Assembly: GCF_004348455.1 (NCBI RefSeq)
Contig: NZ_SMKA01000064.1
Location: 1 to 34,063 of the forward strand
Length of the DNA stretch: 34,063 nt
Reading direction: 5' to 3'
Origin: Kribbella albertanoniae
GTDB lineage: Bacteria; Actinomycetota; Actinomycetes; Propionibacteriales; Kribbellaceae
Part shown: positions 8,049 to 16,516 of the stretch, piece after piece
How the letters are laid out: every line of letters starts with the position of its first letter
Position numbering within the stretch: the stretch's first letter is position 1
Program-made: the position numbers and the translations under genes
The notes under the pieces: generated by a model
Seen by the model: only the letters and a program-made list of their open reading frames with translations
Database searches by the model: none
What the model was told of the DNA's origin: nothing

Positions 8049-8861
8049 GTGTTCGACGACGACGCTGAAGAGATCCCGCTGATCGGCGGAGACGTCACCG
8101 TGGGCCTGGTCCGGGTCGGCAGCACGGTACGGCGGCCGCCCGGCGAGCGCGCCGAGATGGTCCGCGCGCTCCTCCGCCACCTCGAGTCGGTCGGCTTCAC
8201 CGGCGCTCCGCGCTATCTCGGCCTCGACTCGGCCGGCCGCGAGGTCCTCACCTACATCGAGGGCGAAGTCGCCGGTCGCCCGCGGCCGGCCTGGCTCGCC
8301 GACGAGGACCGGATGATCTCGGTCGCCCAGCTCGTCCGCGCCTACAACGACGCCGCCGAATCCTTCGGTATCCCCGACAACATCCCGGCCCCCATCGAGC
8401 CGCCGCACCTACCGGACCTGAACGATCCGCCCGAGCTCATCGGCCACCAGGACATCACCCCGGAGAACCTCGTCTTCCGCGACGGCCGCGCCCATGCCCT
8501 GATCGACTTCGACATGGCCCGCCCGGTCAGCCGCGTCCGCGAGGTCGTCAACCTGATGCTCTGGTGGGCCCCCTTCGGCGCCGACGAGGACCTCGATCCG
8601 CATCTCCGCGGCCTCGACCGCCCGCGCCGCGCCCGCCTGATCGCCGACGCCTACGGCCTCTCCGAGGCGAACCGCCACCGCCTCATGCCCCTGGCCGTAG
8701 GCCTCAACGAACGAGCCTGGCACACCATGAAGTACCGAGCCGAAACCCAAGGCGGCGGCTGGGCCCGCATGTGGGACGAGGGCGTCGGCACCGTCATCAA
8801 CCACCGCCAGCACTGGCTCGACGAAAACGCCGACGCCATCACCACCTCCCTGCTCGCCTAG
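8049..8861 (+). CDS. Aminoglycoside phosphotransferase (APH)-fold kinase
   Basis: A 270-residue APH-family protein. The catalytic-loop motif is HQDITPENLVF (HxDxxxxN), and the metal-binding Asp is in LIDFDMARP; both are intact. The N-terminal lobe is short, and the glycine-rich loop is not obvious. Start GTG 8049 has GAGGG seven bases upstream. Family members phosphorylate aminoglycosides, choline, homoserine, methylthioribose or other small molecules, and this one shows no resistance-specific signature, so the substrate is open. The gene stands alone, divergent from the ACS-like transporter and convergent with the methyltransferase. The 109 bp after its stop contain no gene and no strong hairpin. 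Confidence 0.88.
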   Translation: MFDDDAEEIPLIGGDVTVGLVRVGSTVRRPPGERAEMVRALLRHLESVGFTGAPRYLGLDSAGREVLTYIEGEVAGRPRPAWLADEDRMISVAQLVRAYNDAAESFGIPDNIPAPIEPPHLPDLNDPPELIGHQDITPENLVFRDGRAHALIDFDMARPVSRVREVVNLMLWWAPFGADEDLDPHLRGLDRPRRARLIADAYGLSEANRHRLMPLAVGLNERAWHTMKYRAETQGGGWARMWDEGVGTVINHRQHWLDENADAITTSLLA

Positions 8862-8970
8862 TAGAAGCGGTTCAGCTTTCCCTGCGAAGAGAGGGTGCGC
8901 TCCTAGCGGTTAGACAAGACCTCTTGTGCAAGGTCGATTGCAGATGACATCAGTGTCCCATCGCCCGCGG

Positions 8971-9666
8971 CTACAGGCTGGCTGCGACCAGCAGCAGCGG
9001 TGGTCGCTCGCGATGGATCGCCAGACGGGGACTCGCCCGGACTTGTTCCGGTGAGGGCTGGGGCTCGTCCACGGCATCCAGCTGAAATCCGTGCCGCAGT
9101 AACGCGCCCAGTACCGACGAGGCAGTCCGGTGGTATTTCACCACGTCGTCGACGAACCAGGTTCGTTGCCGTGGGCCCTCATCGGCGTAGCTGTCCAGTC
9201 CGTCGTCGCGGGCGTGCAGCGGCGCCGTGACCACCGGATGCTCGATCGAGAACACGAACTTCCCACCAGGCGACAGCCAGCGTCTGATCCGGGCGACCAG
9301 TCCGTCGAAATCCTCCAGGTAGTGCAGCGCCAGACTGCTCACCACCAGGTCGAACGATTCCGGCAGCACCGACAGTACGGCGATATCCGAGCGCTGGTAG
9401 CGAATCCGCGGATGCTGCACCGCGTTCGCCAGCATCGCCGCCGAGGCATCGAGCGCCAGCACCTCGACAGCACCGCCCACTGCCAGCCGCTCGGCCAACC
9501 CACCCTCACCGCAGCCCAGATCCAGTACCCGCAGTCCCCCGGCCGGCGGAAGCAACGCCATCAGCGCCGGAATCTCCAGGTCGTCGTTCACCCCGAGCCG
9601 CTCCCGCCGCAGTTGCCGATACCCCGCGAGGAACTGAGGATCGTCGTACAGCTCGGTGCCCTTCAT
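8971..9666 (-). CDS. Class I SAM-dependent methyltransferase
   Basis: A 231-residue Rossmann-fold methyltransferase. Motif I is RVLDLGCGEGGLAERL (SAM binding), the acidic end of strand 2 is LALDAS, motif II is FDLVVSSLALHYLED, and motif III lies around LSPGGKFVFSIEHP. This is the UbiE/BioC-like generic group whose acceptor cannot be predicted. I chose ATG 9666 because it overlaps the stop of the upstream riboflavin-fusion gene in a TGATG arrangement. The in-frame codon at 9675 would add three residues. Coupling to the fusion suggests that the two products work on related molecules, for example a flavin, lumazine or an intermediate, but this is only context-based inference. Confidence 0.9.
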   Translation of the reverse strand: MKGTELYDDPQFLAGYRQLRRERLGVNDDLEIPALMALLPPAGGLRVLDLGCGEGGLAERLAVGGAVEVLALDASAAMLANAVQHPRIRYQRSDIAVLSVLPESFDLVVSSLALHYLEDFDGLVARIRRWLSPGGKFVFSIEHPVVTAPLHARDDGLDSYADEGPRQRTWFVDDVVKYHRTASSVLGALLRHGFQLDAVDEPQPSPEQVRASPRLAIHRERPPLLLVAASL

Positions 9667-10874
9667 CACAACCATCGGGCCAGGTCGTCGACGCCGATCA
9701 TCGGCAGTTCCCAGCGCAGCGCGAACTGCTCCAGGTCCACGGCATCAGCCATCACGCCGTCGGGTCGCATCACCTCACAGCACACCCCGACCGGCGCCAG
9801 CCCAGCAGCCGTGCACAACGCGACCGTCGCCTCGGTATGCCCCTTCCGCTCAGCCAGCAACCCCGGCCGCGCAGCCAGCGGGAACACATGTCCAGGCCGC
9901 AAAAAATCACCCGGTACGGCGTCCGCCGCGGCCAGCCGCCGAATCGTCGCTGCACGTTCCACGGCGCTCACCCCGGTCCCGGCCTCCGCCGCGAGATCCA
10001 CCGGCACGTGCATCGCCGTACCCTGCCTGTCTCCCTCCCCAGGCATCCGCGGAATCTCCAGGCGCTCCAGCACCTCCGCTGCGCAAGGGATCGTCGTGTG
10101 CCCACAGACCTGGGTGAGCAGGAAGGTCATCGACTGCGGCCGGAACCGCTCCCCCGCGAAGACGACATCACCCTCGCCTTCCAGCTTCGGATCCCACACG
10201 ACGACGCCACCGCCGGCGGCAATCTGCGCGACCGCCTTCTGCACGCCGGCCGATCCGCTGAGATAACCGACCCAAGGCAGCTGCGACACCGCCCTGAGCA
10301 GTGCGGGTCCCTGGCCGTCGCGAGCCATCCGCGTGAGCAGGTCGCTCTCCAGGTTGACTCTGTCCCCGGCGACCAGAGTGCCGAGGTTCGTCCGCCGCAG
10401 GGTGTGCGGAACCAGGACCACCGAGAACCGGTCCTTGAGTACCTCCGCCACCGTCAGGCTGACCCCATTCAGCGCGACCGAGGACTTCGCGACCAGCCGT
10501 GCCAGCAGCCGCTCGCCCGGCTTGATCCAGATCCGCCGCCCGGTCGGCTCGTCGTCGACCCGGAGCACTTTGCCGACACCGTCGACGTGCCCCTGGACCA
10601 GGTGACCGTCGATCCGGTCACCGATCGCGAGCGGCAGCTCGACATGAACCGAACTGCCGGCCGCGATCCGATCCAACGTCGTACGGCGGCGGGTCTCGTC
10701 GGTGACAGCCGCGATCGCCTCTCCAGGTGCGGCCGATTGCATCGTCAGCCGGACGCCGTCGAGGCAGACCGCCCCGCCGACGGCCGGCCGGAGGTCCGGG
10801 TCGAGTGTGATCCGGAGAAAGTCTTCGCCGACCTCGGAGACGGTGGCGGTGTGCTCAATGCTGCCTGTGAACAT
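9666..10874 (-). CDS. Riboflavin synthase / DHBP synthase fusion (RibE-RibB type) with altered active-site motifs
   Basis: A 402-residue fusion. Residues 1-185 are a two-repeat riboflavin synthase: N-terminal MFTG, GHLVQGHVDGVG (H91, H96), NGVSLTV (S139), IPHT-like VPHT and NLESD (D178). Residues about 205-402 are 3,4-dihydroxy-2-butanone 4-phosphate synthase: GTGVSAVER, RPGHVFPL, KGHTEAT (H346) and CCE (E367). Normally these are separate enzymes of riboflavin synthesis; the second is usually alone or fused to GTP cyclohydrolase II. Key motifs are altered. The usual NGVCLTV of repeat 1 reads DGVRLTM, with R42 in place of Cys. The usual DDEDRENEGD loop reads WDPKLEGEGD, keeping E232, E234 and D236 but losing the Arg and first Asp. 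It may be a variant housekeeping enzyme or a specialised paralogue. ATG 10874 has AGAGG upstream. Confidence 0.88.
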   Translation of the reverse strand: MFTGSIEHTATVSEVGEDFLRITLDPDLRPAVGGAVCLDGVRLTMQSAAPGEAIAAVTDETRRRTTLDRIAAGSSVHVELPLAIGDRIDGHLVQGHVDGVGKVLRVDDEPTGRRIWIKPGERLLARLVAKSSVALNGVSLTVAEVLKDRFSVVLVPHTLRRTNLGTLVAGDRVNLESDLLTRMARDGQGPALLRAVSQLPWVGYLSGSAGVQKAVAQIAAGGGVVVWDPKLEGEGDVVFAGERFRPQSMTFLLTQVCGHTTIPCAAEVLERLEIPRMPGEGDRQGTAMHVPVDLAAEAGTGVSAVERAATIRRLAAADAVPGDFLRPGHVFPLAARPGLLAERKGHTEATVALCTAAGLAPVGVCCEVMRPDGVMADAVDLEQFALRWELPMIGVDDLARWL

Positions 10875-10880
10875 AGGTTG

Positions 10881-11041
10881 CTACCTCTGGTGAGATTCAA
10901 CCAGGGACCCGGCCGGGTCCGAGCACGAGCGGAGTATCACCGCGTGGCTCCGGCCTCGGCCGGATTGCTCCGCCGGATCGACGGAGGCGATGGGCCCGGG
11001 ATCGCTCCTGCCATCACACCTTGGAATCGCACCAGCAGTCA
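10881..11041 (-). promoter_or_regulatory. Structured 5' leader of the riboflavin fusion gene
   Basis: The 204-bp gap before the fusion gene is rich in potential RNA stems on the minus strand. Reading 5' to 3' they include: GGAGCGAT (11007-11000) pairing with ATCGCCTCC around 10984-10992 with one bulge; a bulged stem around GAGCCACGCGG...CCGCTCGTGCTC (10950-10921); a perfect 16-nt palindrome GGACCCGGCCGGGTCC (10920-10905); and CTGGT-TGAATCTC-ACCAG directly before and touching the AGAGG ribosome-binding site. Riboflavin genes often carry FMN riboswitches, but I do not find the conserved FMN-aptamer segments convincingly. It is therefore listed as a structured leader of unknown ligand. Confidence 0.4.
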
Positions 11042-11078
11042 GTAAAGCACAACCCCAGTTCCTCAGCCCGCTACAGCA

Positions 11079-11831
11079 TTACGACACGAAGGGGTTGGTT
11101 CCGGCAGTCAGCGCGGGCAGCATGACCGAGGCGAAGCGGGCGTACAGCTGGCGCTGCAGCATCGGGCCGAAGCTGACCCGGGCAACTCCCAACGCGGCGA
11201 ACTCGCCCACCGGCCGCTCCCCTCCCCCGAACGCGACATTGACCGGGCCATCGATCCGCTCGGTCAACGCCCGGATGACCTCAGCATCACCGGTTCCGAT
11301 CGGGTAGACGCAGTCTGCGCCGGCCGCTAGATACCGGTTGCCGCGCTCCACCGAGGCCTCGAGCTGAGCCGCGGCCGACCCAGCGTTGCGCAGGAACGAG
11401 TCGGTCCGCGCGTTGATCACCAGGTTGCTCTGCGCCGCGGCCCGGACCGCCGCCAGGAAGTCGGCCTGTTCGCCCGCCTCGATCATCGAGCCGGTGCGCG
11501 GGTCGGAGTCCTCAAGGTTCAGACCGACCGCACCGGTGTCGAGGAACCGCTTGACCAACTCGGCCGGATCGAGTCCGTAGCCGCGCTCGAAGTCGACCGT
11601 GACCGGGATGTCGACCGCCCGGGTGATGTGAGCGACGGCCGCCAGTACGTCAGCGACCGGCATCAGCTCGCCATCGCCGTACCCGTGGATGGTGGCCATT
11701 GCGAAGCTGCTGGTCGCGACCGCCGGGAAGCCTGCTTCCTCGACCATCCGCGCGGACGCGGCATCCCAGGCATTGGGAACGATCAACGGCTTACCCGGCA
11801 CGTGCAGTGCGCGGAGGGTTTCGGCTTTCAT
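11079..11831 (-). CDS. Isocitrate lyase / PEP mutase superfamily protein
   Basis: A 250-residue TIM-barrel enzyme of the ICL/PEPM superfamily, members of which make or break C-C or P-C bonds next to a carboxylate using Mg2+. Visible family segments are LIVPNAWDAASARMVEEAGF, the metal-site region VDFERGYG, GLNLEDSD, INARTDSF and GADCVYPIG. The KKCGH signature of true isocitrate lyases is absent and the chain is about half their length. It therefore belongs with the PEP mutase/methylisocitrate lyase/oxaloacetate-hydrolase-like group, many members of which remain uncharacterised. ATG 11831 is preceded by GGGAAG eight bases upstream. It lies 71 bp downstream of the ECF sigma factor on the same strand and could be co-transcribed. 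No phosphonate genes are nearby, so a phosphonate role is unsupported. Confidence 0.9.
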   Translation of the reverse strand: MKAETLRALHVPGKPLIVPNAWDAASARMVEEAGFPAVATSSFAMATIHGYGDGELMPVADVLAAVAHITRAVDIPVTVDFERGYGLDPAELVKRFLDTGAVGLNLEDSDPRTGSMIEAGEQADFLAAVRAAAQSNLVINARTDSFLRNAGSAAAQLEASVERGNRYLAAGADCVYPIGTGDAEVIRALTERIDGPVNVAFGGGERPVGEFAALGVARVSFGPMLQRQLYARFASVMLPALTAGTNPFVS

Positions 11832-11902
11832 GATGTCTTCCCATCGATGGTCGATCCACAGCTGTCACGGATGCAGACCTCGTGAAAGTGCCGATCGCAT
11901 CG

Positions 11903-12859
11903 CTACCCAGGCAGAACGGCTGGCAGTCCGGCCGCCACCACATGGTCGGCGCCCGGAAAGTTGGTCGACCTGGCGATCCGATCGCCGACGACAGTCAGTA
12001 CGACGAGGTGCGTCGCTCGGTAGTGGCCGGAGGCGTCTCGCCGGTAACTCGCGGCCGCCGGTTGCCCGTTGGCCCGGGTCGCGCGCAGTCGCAGCTCGCC
12101 CGGACTCTGCAACAGTTGCCGTTCGACGAACGGCAGACAGACCGCGATGCCGCGGAACCAGGTGCGGTGCCCGGTCGCCTCAATGGCGAAGTCGTCGTGC
12201 ACCAGCTTCTCGATGGCAGCGATGTCGGTCGTTTCGAAGGCGCGGATCCAGCGATCGAGCAGCTCACGTTCGACCTCGGCCGACGCAGGCGGATCGGCCG
12301 GGGCGGGTCTGACTTCCTCGAGCCGACTGCGCGCCCGCTGCAGCAGGCTCTTCACTGCCGGGACACTGATCTCGAGCGCCTCGGCAATCTCCTGAACCTT
12401 CCACGCCGACACCTCGTGCAGCAGGAGCACCGCGCGCTGGCGAGGCGCGAGGTGCTGCAGTGCCGCCACGAATGCGAGCCGCACCGATTCCTGCTCCAGT
12501 ACGACGTGGACCGGATCGCTCACCCCGGCCCGAGCCAGTGCCGCGTCAGGCAGTGGCTCGAGCCAGGGGGTCGTCAGTTGTTCGACGTCGTGCGTGTCCG
12601 GATCATCGGACGGCGCACCGAGTCCGGACGGGATGACCCGGCGGCTTCCGTGGTTGAGCGCGGTCAGGCTCGCGTTCGTAGCGATGCGGTACAGCCACGT
12701 CTTCACCGACGACCGGCCTTCGAACGCAGCAAGGCCTTTGCGGGCCCGGAGATAGACCTCCTGGACGACGTCCTCGGCGTCGTGATGCGAGCCGAGCATC
12801 CGGTAGCAGTGCGCGAGCAACCCCCTGCGCAGCGCATCGAATTCTTCGTCGAAGCCCAC
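11903..12859 (-). CDS. ECF sigma factor with C-terminal SnoaL-like domain
   Basis: A 318-residue extracytoplasmic-function sigma-70 factor. Region 2 (about residues 8-80) contains HCYRMLGSHHDAEDVVQEVYLRA and the core-binding and -10 recognition segments. Region 4 (about 130-185) contains LAPRQRAVLLLHEV and the helix-turn-helix EIAEALEISVPAVKSLLQRAR. The linker contains TPWLEPLPD, a pattern typical of the SigG/SigJ-like long ECF groups. The last 130 residues form a SnoaL/NTF2-like domain, which in such ECFs acts as a built-in regulatory domain instead of a separate anti-sigma factor; none is encoded here. GTG 12859 has a very strong GGAGGAGGGG seven to ten bases upstream. The SnoaL pocket may sense a small ligand, but this is inference. 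Confidence 0.92.
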   Translation of the reverse strand: MGFDEEFDALRRGLLAHCYRMLGSHHDAEDVVQEVYLRARKGLAAFEGRSSVKTWLYRIATNASLTALNHGSRRVIPSGLGAPSDDPDTHDVEQLTTPWLEPLPDAALARAGVSDPVHVVLEQESVRLAFVAALQHLAPRQRAVLLLHEVSAWKVQEIAEALEISVPAVKSLLQRARSRLEEVRPAPADPPASAEVERELLDRWIRAFETTDIAAIEKLVHDDFAIEATGHRTWFRGIAVCLPFVERQLLQSPGELRLRATRANGQPAAASYRRDASGHYRATHLVVLTVVGDRIARSTNFPGADHVVAAGLPAVLPG

Positions 12860-12921
12860 AAACCCCTCCTCCTACTGGTACCCCTCAGACTCCACCAACC
12901 CCCAAAAGGAATCGGTGCATC

Positions 12922-14988
12922 TCAACCAGTGAGCTTTGAGAGGAAGGATAGGTCCAGGACGGCCGGCTTCAGTTGGTACGGCGGGGGCGTGACGCCGGCC
13001 AGGTGTTGCAGGAGGTAATTCCAGCGGCGGCGAACCACGTAGTGCTCGTAACCGATCATGAGGTGTTCGGCCCGCGGGACGATGAGCAGGTCGAAGTCCT
13101 TGCCAGCGGCAATCAATCGCTCGGTCAACCGGAGGGTGTGATGCGGGTGCACGTTGTCGTCGAGGCCGCCGTGCATGAGCAGGAGCTTGCCCTCGAGCTG
13201 GTCGGCGTAGTCGAGTAGCGAGGCGTCCGCGGTGGCGTACGTGTCACCGAAGGCCTGCAGGTAGTAGCGGTTGTCGAAGTTGCCCGACTCCGCCACGCCC
13301 ACCTTGAAGAACTCGGGGAACTCACCCATCGCCCGCACGGTCGCGTAGGCACCACCCGACGTACCGAAGATGCCGACCCGATCCAGGTCCATCCAGGGCC
13401 GGGTCTCGGCCAGCTGCCGGATCGCGGTGACGTGGTCGTCGATGCCGGCGTTGTAGTTCCCGTACGACGCGTCGTGGAACGCCTTGTCGCGACCCGGCAC
13501 GCCACGCCCGTCCATCACCACGACCACGAACCCGAGTGCCGCCATCGGATCCGCATCCGCGCCGTACAGACCGGGATCGAAAGTCGGACTGACACGGTTG
13601 ATCTGTGGTCCCGGGTACGGGTGATCCAGGATCGGGTAGCTGACCGCCGGGTCGAAGTCGTGCGGCTTGTACAGCAGCCCGAACAGCTCGGTGACCCCGT
13701 CGGCGGCGAGTACCCGGAACTCCTCCGGCGGCCGCCAGCCGGTCGCCATCAACGCCGTACTGTCGGCCGCCTCCAACTCGACCAGCAGCGCGCCACTCCA
13801 CGATCGGACCGAGTGCACCGGCGCCAGGCCGACCGTCGACGCGCTGTCCACGAAGTAGCCGCCGTTCGGCGGAACCGCGACCTCGTGATCCAGGTCGTCG
13901 TTGGTGATCCGTGCGAACCCGCTGCCGTCCAAGCCGATCCGGCAGACCGTACGACGCAGTGGGCTCCCGGGCACGAGTCCCGCGGCAGTGAAGTAGACGA
14001 CTCGCTCAGCGAGATCCACGTGCAGGACCTGCCGGACACACCACTCCCCCGAGGTCACCTGTCCCAGCAGCTCGCCACTGTGGACGTCGTACCGATAGAG
14101 ATGCGGCCAGCCGTCCCGCTGCGAGAACCAGAGCACCTCGTCCCCACACACCCGGGTGATCGCGGGCAGCTCCATGAACTGATTCGGCTCGACCCGAGTC
14201 GGCGCGGACTCCGACACCACCACCTGGATCTCACCGGTGGCCGGGTCCAAGCGCTTGAGCTCCAACGTGCGCTGATCCCGTGGCTGGTCAAGGAAGTAAA
14301 CAACGTCCCCCGACCACCACGCCCACTTCCGCGAGATCGGTGAGAGCAAGGGCAGCACGAACGGCTCACCCTGCGCCCGTACGGCGGCGCCCGTCTCGAC
14401 ATCCAGTACGACGAACTGCGCCAGCGGCACGTGTTCGTCACCCGGGTACGCGTACCGCTGGGTCAGCAACTCCGGCGCACCACCGTCGTCCGGCAACACG
14501 TCGATCAGCTGCGCCTCCCGGACCAGCCGACTGTCCAGCTGATGGGTCAGGATCCGGCGCGAGTCCGCCGACCACGCCACCGCCGGCGGGAGATGCGGCA
14601 GCCCCAGCTTGCCCAGCAGCATCTTGATCGCGAACGGGCTGGTCCCGTAGTCGTTGTCGGCTGAGCCATCCGTCGTCAACGCCCGCTCGGACCCGTCAGA
14701 AACCGTGCGCAGCCACAGATCCGGACCGTTGCGGAACACCTCGTACTTCCCGTCCGGCGACACCACAGCCAGGAAGTCCCCGGTGCCAGGCGGTGTCGGG
14801 AGCGACTCGACCTCCGAACGTGTGCCGGCAGCAGGGTCGACCAGGTAGGTGCGGTCGGACCCCGAGCGAGTGACCTGGTAGCTGAAGCGCGCGCCGTCGT
14901 CGCTCCACATCGGGCTGATGCGTCCCGCATCAACCAGCTTCGAACGGTTGTGGCGGAGCAGAGCTTCAGCAGCTTGTACGTCGATCAT
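12922..14988 (-). CDS. S9-family serine peptidase (DPP IV / prolyl oligopeptidase type)
   Basis: A 688-residue S9 peptidase. The N-terminal two thirds form a beta-propeller like the DPP IV N-domain, with repeated WSDD-, SPDG- and WFSQRDGW-like blades. The C-terminal alpha/beta hydrolase domain holds Ser544 in GTSGGAYAT, an Asp pair at 610-611 in GGLDDNVHP, and His642 in RAEHLM, a complete triad. The elbow is GTSGG where most DPP IV-like enzymes have GWSYGG, so substrate pocket details may differ. There is no signal peptide, so it should be cytoplasmic and cleave short peptides, probably after Pro or Ala. Its ATG is 14 nt after the stop of the DHA2 pump, with AAAGGG upstream, so the two form an operon. 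Confidence 0.92.
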   Translation of the reverse strand: MIDVQAAEALLRHNRSKLVDAGRISPMWSDDGARFSYQVTRSGSDRTYLVDPAAGTRSEVESLPTPPGTGDFLAVVSPDGKYEVFRNGPDLWLRTVSDGSERALTTDGSADNDYGTSPFAIKMLLGKLGLPHLPPAVAWSADSRRILTHQLDSRLVREAQLIDVLPDDGGAPELLTQRYAYPGDEHVPLAQFVVLDVETGAAVRAQGEPFVLPLLSPISRKWAWWSGDVVYFLDQPRDQRTLELKRLDPATGEIQVVVSESAPTRVEPNQFMELPAITRVCGDEVLWFSQRDGWPHLYRYDVHSGELLGQVTSGEWCVRQVLHVDLAERVVYFTAAGLVPGSPLRRTVCRIGLDGSGFARITNDDLDHEVAVPPNGGYFVDSASTVGLAPVHSVRSWSGALLVELEAADSTALMATGWRPPEEFRVLAADGVTELFGLLYKPHDFDPAVSYPILDHPYPGPQINRVSPTFDPGLYGADADPMAALGFVVVVMDGRGVPGRDKAFHDASYGNYNAGIDDHVTAIRQLAETRPWMDLDRVGIFGTSGGAYATVRAMGEFPEFFKVGVAESGNFDNRYYLQAFGDTYATADASLLDYADQLEGKLLLMHGGLDDNVHPHHTLRLTERLIAAGKDFDLLIVPRAEHLMIGYEHYVVRRRWNYLLQHLAGVTPPPYQLKPAVLDLSFLSKLTG

Positions 14989-15002
14989 CAGGCGGAACCC
15001 TT

Positions 15003-16493
15003 TCAGTGAGTGAGAACGGAGGTGGCGTCGACCTGGTCGACAGCCGGCTTCTTGTCACGGAGGAGGAGGAAGGCGAGGAGGGCAGAGCCGGCCACCGCGA
15101 TCGCACTGGCGACGAAGGTGCCGGACATGGCCTCGGCGAACGTGATCTTGGCGAGCTGCGCCAGCTGACCGTCACCCGTGCTCGCGGCGACCCCGAGCGC
15201 TTCGCCGATCGACCCGCGGGCCGCCTCGGGGGTCGAGTCCGGCATGGACGAGGTGAAGGTGCCGGCGAGCGCGCTGCCGAGGATCGCGATCCCGAGCGCA
15301 GCACCGGCCTGCTGGACGGTGTCGTTCAGCGCCGAGCCGACACCAGCGTGCTCGGCAGGCACCGCACCCATCAACGCTGCGGTCGCGGCAGGCTGTGCCA
15401 GACCAGCGCCGATCCCGAAGACACCCAGAGCGAGCGTGACCATCCCGAAGCCGTCGTCGGCGCGCAGGGTCGCCATCACACCGAAACCGGCGGCGAGGAC
15501 CAGCAGACCGATCACCGTCAGCGGGCGGTTGCCGATCTTCTGGCCGAGCGTGGCGCCGATGCCGTTGACCAGGATCACCGCGACCGCCATCGGGACCAGG
15601 GCCAGCCCGGCGCGAGTCGGCGAGTAGCCGAGGACGAACTGCAGGTACTGCGTCAGCGCGAGGATCAGGCCGCCGTTCGCGATCTGCAGCAGCACGAGCG
15701 ACAGGCTGCCGCCGCTGAAGTTGCGGTCCCGGAAGAGCTGCAGCGGAACCATCGGCACCGGCGTACGAAGCTCCCAGACGACGAAGGCGACCAGGCCGGC
15801 TACCGCGAGGATCGCCATCGGCCACGACACGCCACGCTCCGGCAGCTCGATGATCACCCAGACCAGCGACACGAGACCGATCATCGACAGCACCGCGCCG
15901 ACCGGGTCCGGCTTGCGCCACGGGCCCTTCGACTCCGGCATCCAGATGACCGCGGCCGTGATCGCCACGACAACCACCGGCACGTTGATCAGGAAGACCG
16001 AACCCCACCAGAACTTCGCGATCAGTGCACCACCGAGGACCGGGCCGCCGATCAGACCGACCATCAGCACCGAGCTCCAGATCGACATCGCCTTGCGGCG
16101 TTCCTCGTCGTCGAAGACGGTGATCAGCACCGACAGCGTGCTGGGCATCACGACCGCTCCCCCGATCCCCATCAGGACCCGCCCGGCGATCAGTAGCTCC
16201 GGACTTCCGGCGTACGTCGCCACCAGCGAGGCGACACCGAAGATCGCCAGCCCGATGATCATCACTTTCTTCCGGCCGTAGCGGTCGGAGAGGCTGCCGG
16301 CGGTGAGCAACAGGCCGGCGAAGACCAGGATGTAGCTGGCGACGATCCACTGGATCTCCTGGGCGGTCGCCCCCAGGTCCTCGGTCAGGACCGGGATGGC
16401 CACGTTCAGCACACCGTTGTCCAGCACCAGCACCAGGGTGCTCAGGCAGAGCACGATCAGAATCAGCCACCGACGCGGATGACGAGCAGTCAT
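15003..16493 (-). CDS. DHA2-family MFS drug efflux transporter (14 TM)
   Basis: A 496-residue EmrB/QacA-type (DHA2) proton-coupled exporter with about 14 helices. Recognisable segments are LDNGVLNVAIPVLTEDLGA in helix 1, the motif A loop GSLSDRYGRKKVMIIG, and the motif C-like GGPVLGGALIAKFWWGSVFLINVP in helix 5. I chose ATG 16493 (MTARHPRRWLILIVL) because GAGGAGGT lies directly upstream; a longer frame from 16556 would run through the operator repeats. It is divergent from a TetR-family regulator with repeated dyads between them, the classic repressor/pump layout. It is followed after 9 bp (between stop and start codons) by an S9 peptidase, which could suggest a peptide-like substrate. The substrate itself is unknown. 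Confidence 0.94.
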   Translation of the reverse strand: MTARHPRRWLILIVLCLSTLVLVLDNGVLNVAIPVLTEDLGATAQEIQWIVASYILVFAGLLLTAGSLSDRYGRKKVMIIGLAIFGVASLVATYAGSPELLIAGRVLMGIGGAVVMPSTLSVLITVFDDEERRKAMSIWSSVLMVGLIGGPVLGGALIAKFWWGSVFLINVPVVVVAITAAVIWMPESKGPWRKPDPVGAVLSMIGLVSLVWVIIELPERGVSWPMAILAVAGLVAFVVWELRTPVPMVPLQLFRDRNFSGGSLSLVLLQIANGGLILALTQYLQFVLGYSPTRAGLALVPMAVAVILVNGIGATLGQKIGNRPLTVIGLLVLAAGFGVMATLRADDGFGMVTLALGVFGIGAGLAQPAATAALMGAVPAEHAGVGSALNDTVQQAGAALGIAILGSALAGTFTSSMPDSTPEAARGSIGEALGVAASTGDGQLAQLAKITFAEAMSGTFVASAIAVAGSALLAFLLLRDKKPAVDQVDATSVLTH

Positions 16494-16516
16494 CACGCAC
16501 CTCCTCAGAATGTTTG

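Noticed and set aside
10875..11078. FMN riboswitch upstream of the riboflavin gene
   Set aside because: Some short strings are similar, but I could not line up the conserved aptamer segments, so only a structured leader is claimed.
11079..11831. Phosphonate biosynthesis gene
   Set aside because: The fold fits, but no phosphonopyruvate decarboxylase or other phosphonate gene is nearby, so the narrower call is unsupported.
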